The translations under genes and the position numbers were made by a program. Below the pieces are notes generated by a model. The model saw nothing but the letters and a program-made list of their open reading frames with translations, was not told the origin of the DNA and did no database searches. A DNA stretch of 10,031 nt, taken from the NCBI GenBank assembly GCA_025937615.1, contig JAICRA010000029.1, positions 1-10,031 of the forward strand, written 5' to 3'. Source of the stretch: Thermomicrobiales bacterium (GTDB lineage: Bacteria > Chloroflexota > Chloroflexia > Thermomicrobiales > UBA6265). Shown here piece after piece: positions 1 to 6,751 of this stretch; position 1 is the first letter of the stretch, and every line of letters starts with the position of its first letter.

Positions 1-828
1 AAGCCCGGGATCATGACGCTGCTGCTCACGACGACGCTCTGCGCCATGCTGATTGCCGCGCGCGGTGTCCCGCCCTTCTGGCTGGTCGCGGTGACGATGC
101 TGGGCGGGGTGCTGGCCGCCGGTGGGGCCAATGCTCTCAACTGCTTCATCGACCGCGACATCGACGCCCACATGGCTCGCACCCGCAACCGGGCCGTGGC
201 GGCCGGTCGTGTCAGTCCAGATGCGGCGCTGGCCTTTGGTGTCACGCTGAGCGTCGCCTCAGTGCTGGTGTTCGGCTTCATCATCAACTGGACCGCCGCC
301 GCGCTCGCCCTGGCCGGAAACCTTTTCTATGTGTTCGTCTACACGAAATGGCTCAAGCGCTCGACCCCATACAACATCGTCATCGGCGGGGCCGCCGGCG
401 CGGCGCCGCCCCTCGTTGGCTGGGCGGCGGTGACCGGTGATCTGGCACCGCTGGCCTGGGGTCTCTTCGCCATCATCTTCGCCTGGACGCCGCCCCATTT
501 CTGGGCCCTGGCGCTGCTCAAACAAGGTGATTACACCCGCGCCTCCGTGCCGATGCTTCCGGTCGTGAGCGGTGAGACGGAGACGCGGCGACAGATCGTG
601 ATCTACACCGCTGGCCTAGCGCTGCTCTGCATTGCGCTCACGCCGCTCGGCCTCGGCTGGATCTACCTTGGTTCGGCTCTGGTCCTCAATGGAGTCTTTC
701 TTTGGTTCGCCATCCGTCTCTATTTCCAGCCCAGTAAGCGCGTGGCCCGGCAGATGTTCTTCTATTCGCTCTGGTACCTGGCGCTGTTGTTCGCCGCCGC
801 GGTCATCGACCGCATCGTCATCTCCTGA
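1..828 (+). CDS. ctaB: Protoheme IX farnesyltransferase (heme O synthase), 5' end cut by window
   Basis: Integral membrane prenyltransferase of the UbiA superfamily that adds a farnesyl group to protoheme IX to make heme O, the precursor of heme A for terminal oxidases. The frame is open from base 1 (KPGIMTLLLTTT), and this matches the family's usual 'KP-x-I/V-x-x-L-L-x-T' stretch at the first helix, so the ATG at 13 is internal and the true start lies left of the window. Counting from base 1, the Mg/prenyl-diphosphate motif N-x3-D-x3-D is at residues 47-55 (NCFIDRDID), followed by MARTRNR. The second conserved loop (YTKWLKRSTPYNIVIGG) and the PPHFWALALL segment are both present, as are multiple hydrophobic helices. 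The C-terminus looks complete and ends in TGA. The oxidase genes that usually accompany ctaB would lie to the left. I see no convincing terminator after it. Confidence 0.95.
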   Translation, partial: KPGIMTLLLTTTLCAMLIAARGVPPFWLVAVTMLGGVLAAGGANALNCFIDRDIDAHMARTRNRAVAAGRVSPDAALAFGVTLSVASVLVFGFIINWTAAALALAGNLFYVFVYTKWLKRSTPYNIVIGGAAGAAPPLVGWAAVTGDLAPLAWGLFAIIFAWTPPHFWALALLKQGDYTRASVPMLPVVSGETETRRQIVIYTAGLALLCIALTPLGLGWIYLGSALVLNGVFLWFAIRLYFQPSKRVARQMFFYSLWYLALLFAAAVIDRIVIS

Positions 829-880
829 CGTTAACGAAACAATATCTGGGAGCGCCATCGCCGGGTCTTTTTCTGGCCGT

Positions 881-938
881 GGTACGCTCCGGGGGTAGGG
901 TGCTGGCCGGTTGCGACCGGCCAGCTAGCGTACGACCC
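881..938 (+). promoter_or_regulatory. Compound stem-loop in the leader of the TerC-family gene
   Basis: A perfect 10-bp stem, GCTGGCCGGT (902-911) with ACCGGCCAGC (916-925), closes a TGCG tetraloop. An outer perfect 7-bp stem, GTACGCT (882-888) with AGCGTAC (927-933), encloses it. The two are separated by a purine-rich 13-nt internal bulge (889-901) on the 5' side and a single T on the 3' side. The element ends just before the Shine-Dalgarno GGAGGA (941-946). YjbE-type TerC genes are often controlled by the manganese-sensing yybP-ykoY riboswitch. The GGGGGTAG (891-898) and GACC (934-937) pieces are weakly reminiscent of its conserved loops, but the full four-way junction is not visible in this short stretch. 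I am confident of the pairing potential and unsure of the function. Confidence 0.5.
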
Positions 939-958
939 AGGGAGGAAGCCCGGACCTC

Positions 959-1660
959 GTGGCTGAACAACTAACAGCAATCTTCAGCATCATCATCATC
1001 GACCTCGTGCTTTCGGGGGACAATGCCGTCGTCATCGGGATGGCGGCGCGCAGCCTCTCCCCGGAGAATCGCCGCCGGGCGATTATCTTCGGCGGCGCCG
1101 GTGCTGTCGGACTCCGCATCCTCTTTACCGCGCTGGCCACCGTCCTGCTGGGTATTCCATACCTGCAAGCCATCGGCGGCGTCCTGCTCTTCTACATCGC
1201 GTTCAAGCTCCTGCGGCCTCAGCACGATGCTCATGGCAGCATCAAGGAAGCCGGTTCGTTACGGGAGGCGATTCAGACGATTATTCTTGCCGACGTCGTC
1301 ATGAGTCTCGACAACATCCTGGCGGTCGCCGGCGCGGCGCACGGCGACGTCCGCCTGCTCATGTTCGGCTTGCTCCTCTCAATTCCGATCCTCCTCTTCG
1401 GGAGCGAGCTCGTGGCGCGGCTGCTGGGTCGCTTCCCGGCCTTCTTGTATGTTGGCGCCTTCGTCTTGGTGCATGCCGCGGTCGCGATGGTCCTGCACGA
1501 CAAAACCTTCGAAGACCGAATCCACACCGTTATGTGGCAGGAGCTCGCTCTATCGTTGGCGATTACGGCTGTGATCGTCGGCCTGGTGCGGCTTCTGGAA
1601 CGCACCAATGGAGAGCGCCGTATGACGGTTGCGCCCACAGGTGCCGACCCGCGCGGGTAG
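959..1660 (+). CDS. TerC family integral membrane protein, YjbE-like (putative metal ion transporter)
   Basis: A 233-residue polytopic membrane protein. The two TerC-family acidic repeats are clear: D15-x3-S19-G-D21-N22 in the first helix and D112-x3-S116-L-D118-N119 in a later helix. These are the residues thought to bind metal in this family, whose members are implicated in manganese efflux or in metalating exported proteins. Length and motif spacing fit the shorter YjbE branch of about 220-240 residues, without the CBS/CorC domains of longer TerC proteins. The C-terminus is a short hydrophilic tail. Translation starts at a GTG preceded by GGAGGA with a 12-nt spacer. No in-frame alternative start lies between that Shine-Dalgarno and the GTG. 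The gene stands alone, with a hairpin-rich leader before it and a terminator well after it. The substrate cannot be read from the sequence. Confidence 0.9.
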   Translation: MAEQLTAIFSIIIIDLVLSGDNAVVIGMAARSLSPENRRRAIIFGGAGAVGLRILFTALATVLLGIPYLQAIGGVLLFYIAFKLLRPQHDAHGSIKEAGSLREAIQTIILADVVMSLDNILAVAGAAHGDVRLLMFGLLLSIPILLFGSELVARLLGRFPAFLYVGAFVLVHAAVAMVLHDKTFEDRIHTVMWQELALSLAITAVIVGLVRLLERTNGERRMTVAPTGADPRG

Positions 1661-1746
1661 GACCGGGCGCTGGGCGACACGTCGGGGTGATGGCTCGGGC
1701 CGCGAATCGATGAATCCGGGCACACGGCCTCGACGTAAGCCAAGCC

Positions 1747-1813
1747 GAGAGCATCGCCCCAGCAGAAAACGATGCTCTCTCCCAGAGCCCGTGGAGCGCC
1801 GCACACGCTCCAC
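1747..1813. other. Two adjacent perfect hairpins in the convergent intergenic gap
   Basis: The first is GAGAGCATCG (1747-1756) paired with CGATGCTCTC (1770-1779), a perfect 10-bp stem with a 13-nt loop. The second is GTGGAGCG (1791-1798) paired with CGCTCCAC (1806-1813), a perfect 8-bp stem with a 7-nt loop. Neither has a T-tract on either strand, so they do not look like intrinsic terminators. Together with the hairpin at 1827-1856 they make a row of three stem-loops in 110 bases. The rest of the gap from 1661 to 1746 shows no coding signal; I see only a possible long-range pairing ACGTCG (1679-1684) with CGACGT (1731-1736). Confidence 0.6.
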
Positions 1814-1826
1814 CCTCCCCTTCCCG

Positions 1827-1862
1827 CACGAACCCGGCCGCCCGGCCGGGTTCGTGTATTTT
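1827..1862 (+). terminator. Probable intrinsic terminator
   Basis: CACGAACCCGGCCG (1827-1840) is the exact reverse complement of 1843-1856, giving a stem of about 13 bp with a 4-nt loop, followed on the plus strand by TATTTT (1857-1862). The minus-strand side has no T-tract (it reads GGGAAGGGG), so termination should favour plus-strand transcription coming from the TerC-family gene. It lies about 170 bases past that gene's stop. It could also slow minus-strand readthrough from the importer operon. Confidence 0.75.
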
Positions 1863-1863
1863 G

Positions 1864-1914
1864 GGGAGTCGGGAGTCGGAAGAAAGCTAATAACCGATAG
1901 CCAATTGCCAATAG
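1864..1914. repeat. Degenerate heptanucleotide tandem repeats
   Basis: GGGAGTC occurs twice in tandem (1864-1877), followed by a decayed GGAAGAA. After two bases come four more 7-nt units in register: CTAATAA, CCGATAG, CCAATTG and CCAATAG (1887-1914). The block lies between the terminator hairpin and the stop codon of the second permease at 1919. It is AT-richer than its surroundings. Heptamer tandem repeats of this kind are known as short intergenic repeats in several bacterial groups. Confidence 0.6.
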
Positions 1915-1918
1915 CTCG

Positions 1919-2800
1919 TCAGCCACTCGACGGGTGACGCCCCAGACCGGCGGGTGGGGTCGATTGGCGCAGCAGCCCGGTAATCGCGATCAGGGTCAGG
2001 AGATAGGGCAGCGCGATGATGAGATCCTGGGGGATGGGGAGATCGAGCGCCTGCACGTGGAAGCGCAATGCCTGCGCGAACCCGAAAAGGAGCGCAGCGC
2101 CCATTGTCGCCCACGGCATCCAGTTGCCAAAGATCACCGCCGCCAAGGCAATAAAGCCGCGCCCGGCGGTGATGTTTGTTGTGAACTGGGAAAGATCCCC
2201 AATCGAGAGGTAGGCGCCGCCAACCGCGGCGAGCAGGCCAGAGACAATGACCATCGCGTAGCGATACCTGGCGACGTCGATGCCGACCGCCTGCGCCGCT
2301 TCCGGCTTCTCACCACAGGCGAGGACGCGGAGTCCCGACTTGGTCTTGAACAGGAACCAGTGGGTCAGCGGCACCAGCATGAACGCGACCGGCAGCAGGA
2401 CGTTCATCCCGAGACCGATCGTCGGAAGGCGCTCCACCGGCGGTGAACTGCCGGCCTGGCCCCAGATCTGCTCCGTCAAGAACGACGTCAATCCCAGTCC
2501 CAGCAGGACAATCGCCGTGCCGGCCACAATCTGATCAGCTTTCAGTGTGACCGTCCAAAAGGCGAAGACGAGACCGCCCACCGCTCCGACCAGAATGGCG
2601 ACGACAAGACCGACCATCGGGCTATTGAAGAACCAGGTGCCGGCCACGGCCGCGAACGCGCCCATCAACATGAACCCTTCGAGGGCGATGTTGGTGATCC
2701 CGGAGCGCTCGGAGAGAAGACCACCCATCGCGGCAAAGATGAGCGGCGCCGCCGAGCGGAGCGTCGCCGTGAGCAATGCCAGCGAAAAAAACGAGAGCAA
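1919..2800 (-). CDS. ABC transporter permease, BMP-type nucleoside importer (second permease)
   Basis: A 293-residue membrane-spanning subunit of the branched-chain-permease-like family (BPD_transp_2), comparable to B. subtilis YufQ/NupQ. It pairs with the permease encoded just upstream to form the channel of a type II importer. The family's N-terminal signature (PLIFAAMGGLLSERSGITNI) lies at residues 19-38, followed by the ALEGFMLMGAF segment at 39-49 that is thought to contact the ATPase. A further conserved stretch, KADQIVAGTA, is at 88-97. Hydrophobic helices continue to the C-terminus. The start is a TTG with GGAGGGGT upstream (2820-2813, 12-nt spacer); no in-frame ATG gives the conserved N-terminus. 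It begins 26 bases after the first permease's stop and is the last gene of the operon, with no clear terminator on its own strand. Confidence 0.92.
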   Translation of the reverse strand: MLSFFSLALLTATLRSAAPLIFAAMGGLLSERSGITNIALEGFMLMGAFAAVAGTWFFNSPMVGLVVAILVGAVGGLVFAFWTVTLKADQIVAGTAIVLLGLGLTSFLTEQIWGQAGSSPPVERLPTIGLGMNVLLPVAFMLVPLTHWFLFKTKSGLRVLACGEKPEAAQAVGIDVARYRYAMVIVSGLLAAVGGAYLSIGDLSQFTTNITAGRGFIALAAVIFGNWMPWATMGAALLFGFAQALRFHVQALDLPIPQDLIIALPYLLTLIAITGLLRQSTPPAGLGRHPSSG

Positions 2801-2826
2801 CTCGTCCAGGGTACCCCTCCCGCCGG

Positions 2827-3999
2827 TCAGATCGCGCGCGGTGGAGGCGGCGGCTCCAACAACGGATCGCCCGCATCGTGCGCCGCCCGGTCACGTGTCG
2901 CGCCGCGTGCCCTGGCTGCCAGCCGCTTTGCCTGGCGGAACTGCTGCGCTACCGCCAGCGCCGATACGGAGAGGATGACGAACCCGAGCAAGACGTAGAC
3001 GATATCCCGCGAGATGCCAGCCGTGTTTTGCATTTTGGTCGCTCCCGACGCCAGCGCCCCGAAGAGCAGACCGGCCAGGACGACACCGAACGGGGTGTTA
3101 CGCCCGACGAGTCCAACGGCGATCGAGGTGAAACCGATGCCGAGGGTGATGTTGTAGTAGCGCCCCTGCAGACCAAGCGCGTCGGCGGTGCCGCCGAGAC
3201 CGGCGAGCAGACCACTGAGGAGCATCGCCAGCGCGATTGTTCTCCCCCAGGGGATGCCGGCGAACGCGGCCGCACCGGCGCTCAATCCGACCGTGCGGAT
3301 CTTGTAGCCGAAGACGGTGCGATAGAGCAGGAACCAGATAATGACCACGGCCGCCAGCGCGATCAGGATGCCGCCATGGAGCCGGGTACCTTCGATGAGA
3401 CGAGGCAATGTCGCGTTATCGACCGCAGGCTGCGTCGCCTGTAATGCGGGGTTGACGAGGGGCAGATTTTCCTGGCCGATGACGACCGTGCTGATGCGGT
3501 AGGCCAGATAGTTCAGCATGATGGTGGTAATCACCTCATGCGCTCCGGTTTGTGCCTTGAGGAACCCCGGGATGAACCCCCACATCCCACCGGCGATCAT
3601 CCCTACCAGGACCGCCAGCGGGAGATGGACGAAGATCGGCAGACCGAGATCCCATGCCGCGGCCAGTCCGGCGCAGAGTCCGCCAACGACCATCTGGCCT
3701 TCGATGCCGATATTGAACATACCCGCGCGCGCGGCGACGGCGAAGGCAAGCCCGCCGAGGATCAGCGGCGTGGCCATCACCAGCGTCTCAGCCAGCTCAC
3801 GCCGGCCACCGAACGCGCCCGCAAAGAGGGCCTGGAACGCGGGAACGGGATTGGCGCCAGAGAGGGCCAGCACGACCCCGCCCGCGAGCAGCGCGATGGC
3901 GACCGCGAGGAGCGAAGAAACGACCGTCGGCAATGCGCCGGTGATCCGCCGCCAGACGGAAGTGACCCCTCGTTCAGTCGGCAGCGGGAGCGTGCTCAT
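2827..3999 (-). CDS. ABC transporter permease, BMP-type nucleoside importer (first permease)
   Basis: A 390-residue inner-membrane permease of the BPD_transp_2 family, the YufP/NupP-like partner. After a cytoplasmic N-terminus of about 25 residues there is a first helix, then the family stretch ILGGLAFAVAARAGMFNIGIEGQ (80-102), whose EGQ marks the cytoplasmic loop facing the ATPase. GAHEVITTIMLNYLA at 152-166 is a second strongly conserved block. The C-terminal tail from about residue 350 is hydrophilic, ends in a proline run, and is longer than in most relatives. The ATG follows a G-rich stretch that can serve as ribosome binding site. The gene start overlaps the ATPase gene end by 26 bases, so translation is probably coupled. 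The next gene follows after 26 bases. Confidence 0.93.
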   Translation of the reverse strand: MSTLPLPTERGVTSVWRRITGALPTVVSSLLAVAIALLAGGVVLALSGANPVPAFQALFAGAFGGRRELAETLVMATPLILGGLAFAVAARAGMFNIGIEGQMVVGGLCAGLAAAWDLGLPIFVHLPLAVLVGMIAGGMWGFIPGFLKAQTGAHEVITTIMLNYLAYRISTVVIGQENLPLVNPALQATQPAVDNATLPRLIEGTRLHGGILIALAAVVIIWFLLYRTVFGYKIRTVGLSAGAAAFAGIPWGRTIALAMLLSGLLAGLGGTADALGLQGRYYNITLGIGFTSIAVGLVGRNTPFGVVLAGLLFGALASGATKMQNTAGISRDIVYVLLGFVILSVSALAVAQQFRQAKRLAARARGATRDRAAHDAGDPLLEPPPPPRAI

Positions 4000-5527
4000 C
4001 CAAACCCCGGCCCCCCATCAGCAGACCCAACTCCGTTCTCGTCACCGTGCCGCTGAGGAAGTTCCCGACGATGCGGCCCTCAGAGAGCACCAGGATGCGG
4101 TCGCTGACATCCATGACCTCGTCAAGATCAAATGAGATGAGGAGGACGCCGCGGCCCTTGTCACGCTCCGCGACGAGCTGTTTGTGGACGAACTCGATCG
4201 CTCCCACGTCGAGACCGCGGGTTGGCTGGACGGCGAGAAGGGCGTCTGGCTCGCGATGCAGCTCGCGGGCGATGATCAATTTTTGCTGGTTTCCTCCCGA
4301 GAGCGCCCCGGCCGGGGTGTCCGGGGTTGGAGCGCGAACATCGAAGGCTCGCATCAGCCGCTCCGTCAATGTACGGCTGCGAGGGTAGTCGATCCTGCCG
4401 CCGGAACTGAATGGCGCTTCCTCGGCATTCCCCAGGAGCACGTTCTCGGTGAGCGAAAAGGGGAGCACCAATCCGCGGCCATGACGGTCCTCCGGGATGT
4501 AGGAGAGTCCCAGACGGCGGCGCGGGTTGGGGCCGGTCGCGGTGACATCCTGGTCCTTCAACAGCACACGCCCCCGTTGCGGCCGGCGCAACCCGGAGAG
4601 GACCTCGATCAACTCGGCTTGTCCGTTACCCTCGACACCACAAATCCCAAGAATCTCGCCTCGGCGCAACTCCAGGTCCACCCCGTTGAGCGCGGCATGC
4701 CCCTGGCTTCCCTCGAGGTGGAGATCCTCGGCAACGAGTACGGGCTCTCCGGGGTGCGCCGGTGGGCGATCAACACGCAACGACACCGCGCGACCAACCA
4801 TCATCTCGGCCAGTTGCGACGCGGTCGTCTCATCGGTTTGGCGTGTGCCGACCGTTCGCCCGCGGTGAATGACGGTGACGCGGTCGCTGATGGCGGCCAC
4901 TTCACGCAGTTTGTGCGTAATGAAGATGATCGTGTCGCCACTCTCTCGTAGCCGGGTGAGCACGCCGTAGAGCTCATCGACCTCCTGCGGGGTCAGCAGT
5001 GCCGTTGGCTCGTCCAGGATCAACGTTTTCCCGCCTTGATAGAGCGCGCGCAGGATCTCCACTCGCTGCTGCATCCCGACCGGGAGGGCGCCGACCACCG
5101 CATGGGGATCAACATCGAAACCGTACTGGTCGGCGAGCTCGGCGACCCGCTTGCCGGCCGCCTCGCGGTCGAGCACGATCCCCGCTCCCTCGGACCCGAG
5201 AATCACGTTCTCGGTTACGGTGAAGCGAGGGATGAGCATGAAATGTTGGTGGACCATCGCCAGCCCGGCGAGCACGGCATCTCGCGCGCTCTCGAACCGC
5301 ACCCGCTGACCGTTGACCCTGATCTCCCCTTCGTCCGGGTGGTAGAGCCCGAACAGGATGTTCATCAGGGTCGATTTGCCGGCGCCGTTCTCGCCCAGCA
5401 AGGCATGAATCTCGCCGCGACGAACGGCGAACTCGATGCCGTTGTTGGCGACGACCCCCGGGAACCGCTTAACGATCCCCCGCATCTCGACTGCTGGCGC
5501 GACGACGTTGCCGTCCTGAGCGGTCAT
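3974..5527 (-). CDS. ABC transporter ATP-binding protein with two nucleotide-binding domains (BMP-type nucleoside importer)
   Basis: A 517-residue cytoplasmic ATPase that powers the importer, comparable to YufO/NupO. The first domain is intact: Walker A GENGAGKST (45-53), Q-loop Q94, signature LPVGMQQ (148-154), Walker B LILDEP (169-174) and H-loop H205. The second domain has a degenerate Walker A (GVEGNGQAE, 297-305, without the lysine), an intact signature LSGGNQQ (409-415) and a degenerate Walker B ending in PTRGLD (435-440). This asymmetry is normal for the sugar/nucleoside family of tandem-domain ATPases, so it is not decay. No Shine-Dalgarno lies just before the chosen ATG. That ATG overlaps the stop of a possible six-codon minicistron (ATGA), which could supply ribosomes by coupling. 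Met15 is a possible alternative start, also without a clear ribosome binding site. Confidence 0.95.
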   Translation of the reverse strand: MTAQDGNVVAPAVEMRGIVKRFPGVVANNGIEFAVRRGEIHALLGENGAGKSTLMNILFGLYHPDEGEIRVNGQRVRFESARDAVLAGLAMVHQHFMLIPRFTVTENVILGSEGAGIVLDREAAGKRVAELADQYGFDVDPHAVVGALPVGMQQRVEILRALYQGGKTLILDEPTALLTPQEVDELYGVLTRLRESGDTIIFITHKLREVAAISDRVTVIHRGRTVGTRQTDETTASQLAEMMVGRAVSLRVDRPPAHPGEPVLVAEDLHLEGSQGHAALNGVDLELRRGEILGICGVEGNGQAELIEVLSGLRRPQRGRVLLKDQDVTATGPNPRRRLGLSYIPEDRHGRGLVLPFSLTENVLLGNAEEAPFSSGGRIDYPRSRTLTERLMRAFDVRAPTPDTPAGALSGGNQQKLIIARELHREPDALLAVQPTRGLDVGAIEFVHKQLVAERDKGRGVLLISFDLDEVMDVSDRILVLSEGRIVGNFLSGTVTRTELGLLMGGRGLDEHAPAAD

Positions 5528-5544
5528 GAACGCGGGTTCAGCAT
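5524..5544 (-). CDS. Possible leader minicistron (six codons) coupled to the ATPase gene
   Basis: Reading the minus strand, ATG CTG AAC CCG CGT TCA TGA encodes MLNPRS. Its stop overlaps the ATPase start codon in an ATGA arrangement. GGGAG sits 7 nt upstream of its ATG, whereas the ATPase ATG has no Shine-Dalgarno of its own. The GGGAG lies within the 3' arm of the strong hairpin at 5546-5575, so access to it could be controlled by folding. This may be coincidence; no protein-level evidence is possible for six codons. Confidence 0.25.
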   Translation of the reverse strand: MLNPRS

Positions 5545-5545
5545 G

Positions 5546-5575
5546 CCCCCTCTCCCGTCGAGACGGGAGAGGGGG
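5546..5575. repeat. Strong palindrome between binding-protein and ATPase genes
   Basis: CCCCCTCTCCCGTC (5546-5559) and its exact complement (5562-5575) flank a GA centre, giving about 13 bp of GC-rich stem with a 4-nt loop. GCA (5541-5543) and TGC (5576-5578) can extend it past a two-base bulge. CCCTCTCCCG...CGGGAGAGGG palindromes of this kind recur in intergenic regions of many GC-rich bacteria. Here it lies between the binding-protein stop and the ATPase start. That position suits a 3' stabiliser of the binding-protein message, which importers usually need in excess over the membrane components. It lacks a T-tract on the transcribed strand. Confidence 0.75.
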
Positions 5576-5630
5576 TGCAAGTGGATGCGGAAGAACCGCA
5601 GCGGGAACAAACGGTTACTCGAATCGCGAA

Positions 5631-6692
5631 CTACGCAGAGGGCGTGGCAACCGCGTCGAGCGCAACCGGCTCGAAGGCGGCCAGTTCCTCCTCGTCCGCT
5701 GGCACCGTGATCGTGCCGTCGATGATCGCTTGCTCATAGGCGGCGACGATGTCGAGCACCTCCTGCGGCACCGATTCGTGCGGATGCCCAAGCCCGACGC
5801 CCTCTTCCGCCAGACCGAGCGACTTCTCGCCACCTTCGAACGTGCCTTCGGCGACCTGCTGCGCGGCCAGGAAGAGGGCGATGTCGACTCCCTTCTCTGA
5901 AACCCCGAGCTGGTGCTCCGCGCCGAGCTGGCTCTGATCCGTATCGGCGGCGATGACCCAATGCCCCTCGCCCCGCTCCTTGGCGGCTTCGAACGACCCG
6001 ATGCCGGTCGCGCCTGCCACTGGGAAGGCAATGTCGACACCCTGGTTGTATTGAGCAAGGGTCAGCTCCTTGCCCAGCGCCGGGTCGCCGAAGGTGTCGG
6101 CGTAGGCAACAACAACTTCCACGTCGGGATTGACCGACTTCGCGCCCGCCTCGAAGCCGACCGCATAGCGCACGACCGGTGGGATCTTGATGCCGCCGAC
6201 GACACCGAGCTGATTGCTCTCGGTCATCAGTCCGGCCAGGACGCCGCTGAGGAAGGCACCCTCCTGCTCGCGGAAGAGCACGCCCTGCACATTCGGCGCT
6301 TCGGAGACCGAGTCGATGAGGAGGAAGTTCTTGTCGGAATACTGATTGGCGACCTCGGTAACCGCCTCGGTGAGCAGGAACCCGACGCCGACCGTCAGAT
6401 TGCTCTGCTCCGCCGCCTGGGTCAGGTTCGGGAGATATGACGCCGCGTCTCGGCTCTCGATCACCTCACCCTGGACGCCGAGCTCCTCGACGGCCCGGTC
6501 GAGTCCCCGCTTGGCGAGGTCATTGAAGTTCTGGTCGCCGAGCCCGAAGGTATCCGTCACCATGGTGACCACGATCGGATCCTGAGCGTGGACGGCGGAT
6601 ACCCGCGTCATCATGCCGGCAACCGGCGCCATAGCCATGGCGGCCAGCAACGGACGGCGCTTCATGCGAACCGACGCGATCCGCGAAGACAT
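5631..6692 (-). CDS. BMP family ABC transporter substrate-binding protein (purine nucleoside-binding type)
   Basis: A 353-residue extracytoplasmic binding protein of the Bmp family (TmpC/PnrA, Med, YufN relatives), whose studied members bind purine nucleosides. The N-terminus has a basic segment (MKRRPL, 10-15), a hydrophobic core and a likely signal-peptidase site after VHA (34-36). Family features are the ligand loop GDQNFND (52-58) after a TMVTDTFG strand, FPVAGATGIGSFEAA in the middle and ADTDQS near the second lobe. I found no cysteine, so it is not anchored as a lipoprotein, unlike most relatives. The ATG is set by AGAGGA with a 6-nt spacer; the internal Met10 has no ribosome binding site. 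It is the first gene of the importer operon, 103 bases ahead of the ATPase gene. Ligand class is inferred from family and operon structure. Confidence 0.92.
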   Translation of the reverse strand: MSSRIASVRMKRRPLLAAMAMAPVAGMMTRVSAVHAQDPIVVTMVTDTFGLGDQNFNDLAKRGLDRAVEELGVQGEVIESRDAASYLPNLTQAAEQSNLTVGVGFLLTEAVTEVANQYSDKNFLLIDSVSEAPNVQGVLFREQEGAFLSGVLAGLMTESNQLGVVGGIKIPPVVRYAVGFEAGAKSVNPDVEVVVAYADTFGDPALGKELTLAQYNQGVDIAFPVAGATGIGSFEAAKERGEGHWVIAADTDQSQLGAEHQLGVSEKGVDIALFLAAQQVAEGTFEGGEKSLGLAEEGVGLGHPHESVPQEVLDIVAAYEQAIIDGTITVPADEEELAAFEPVALDAVATPSA

Positions 6693-6751
6693 GGGCGATC
6701 CTCTCTTTCGCGAGATTGCTTCTTAGCCAACGCTCTACGCTCCATTTCGGG

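Noticed and set aside
1..12. Treating the ATG at 13 as the ctaB start
   Set aside because: The frame is open to base 1 and encodes KPGI, which fits conserved family sequence before this methionine, so the gene continues to the left.
1670..1740. tRNA- or tmRNA-like fold in the convergent gap
   Set aside because: Short strings resembling a T-arm occur on the minus strand, but no acceptor stem, anticodon arm or CCA end can be assembled.
1273..1926. Long minus-strand open frame crossing the TerC-family gene and the intergenic gap
   Set aside because: It is antisense to a clear membrane protein gene, its product is arginine/serine/proline-rich without recognisable motifs, and it runs through hairpins and repeats.
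2776..3444. Plus-strand open frames opposite the two permeases and the ATPase
   Set aside because: Products are charged, low-complexity antisense translations (DER/QR-rich) of well-supported genes, as expected for high-GC DNA.
4241..5527. Loss of Walker A lysine and Walker B acid in the second half of the ATPase as a sign of decay
   Set aside because: Degenerate second nucleotide-binding domains with PTRGLD are the norm in this sugar/nucleoside importer ATPase family.
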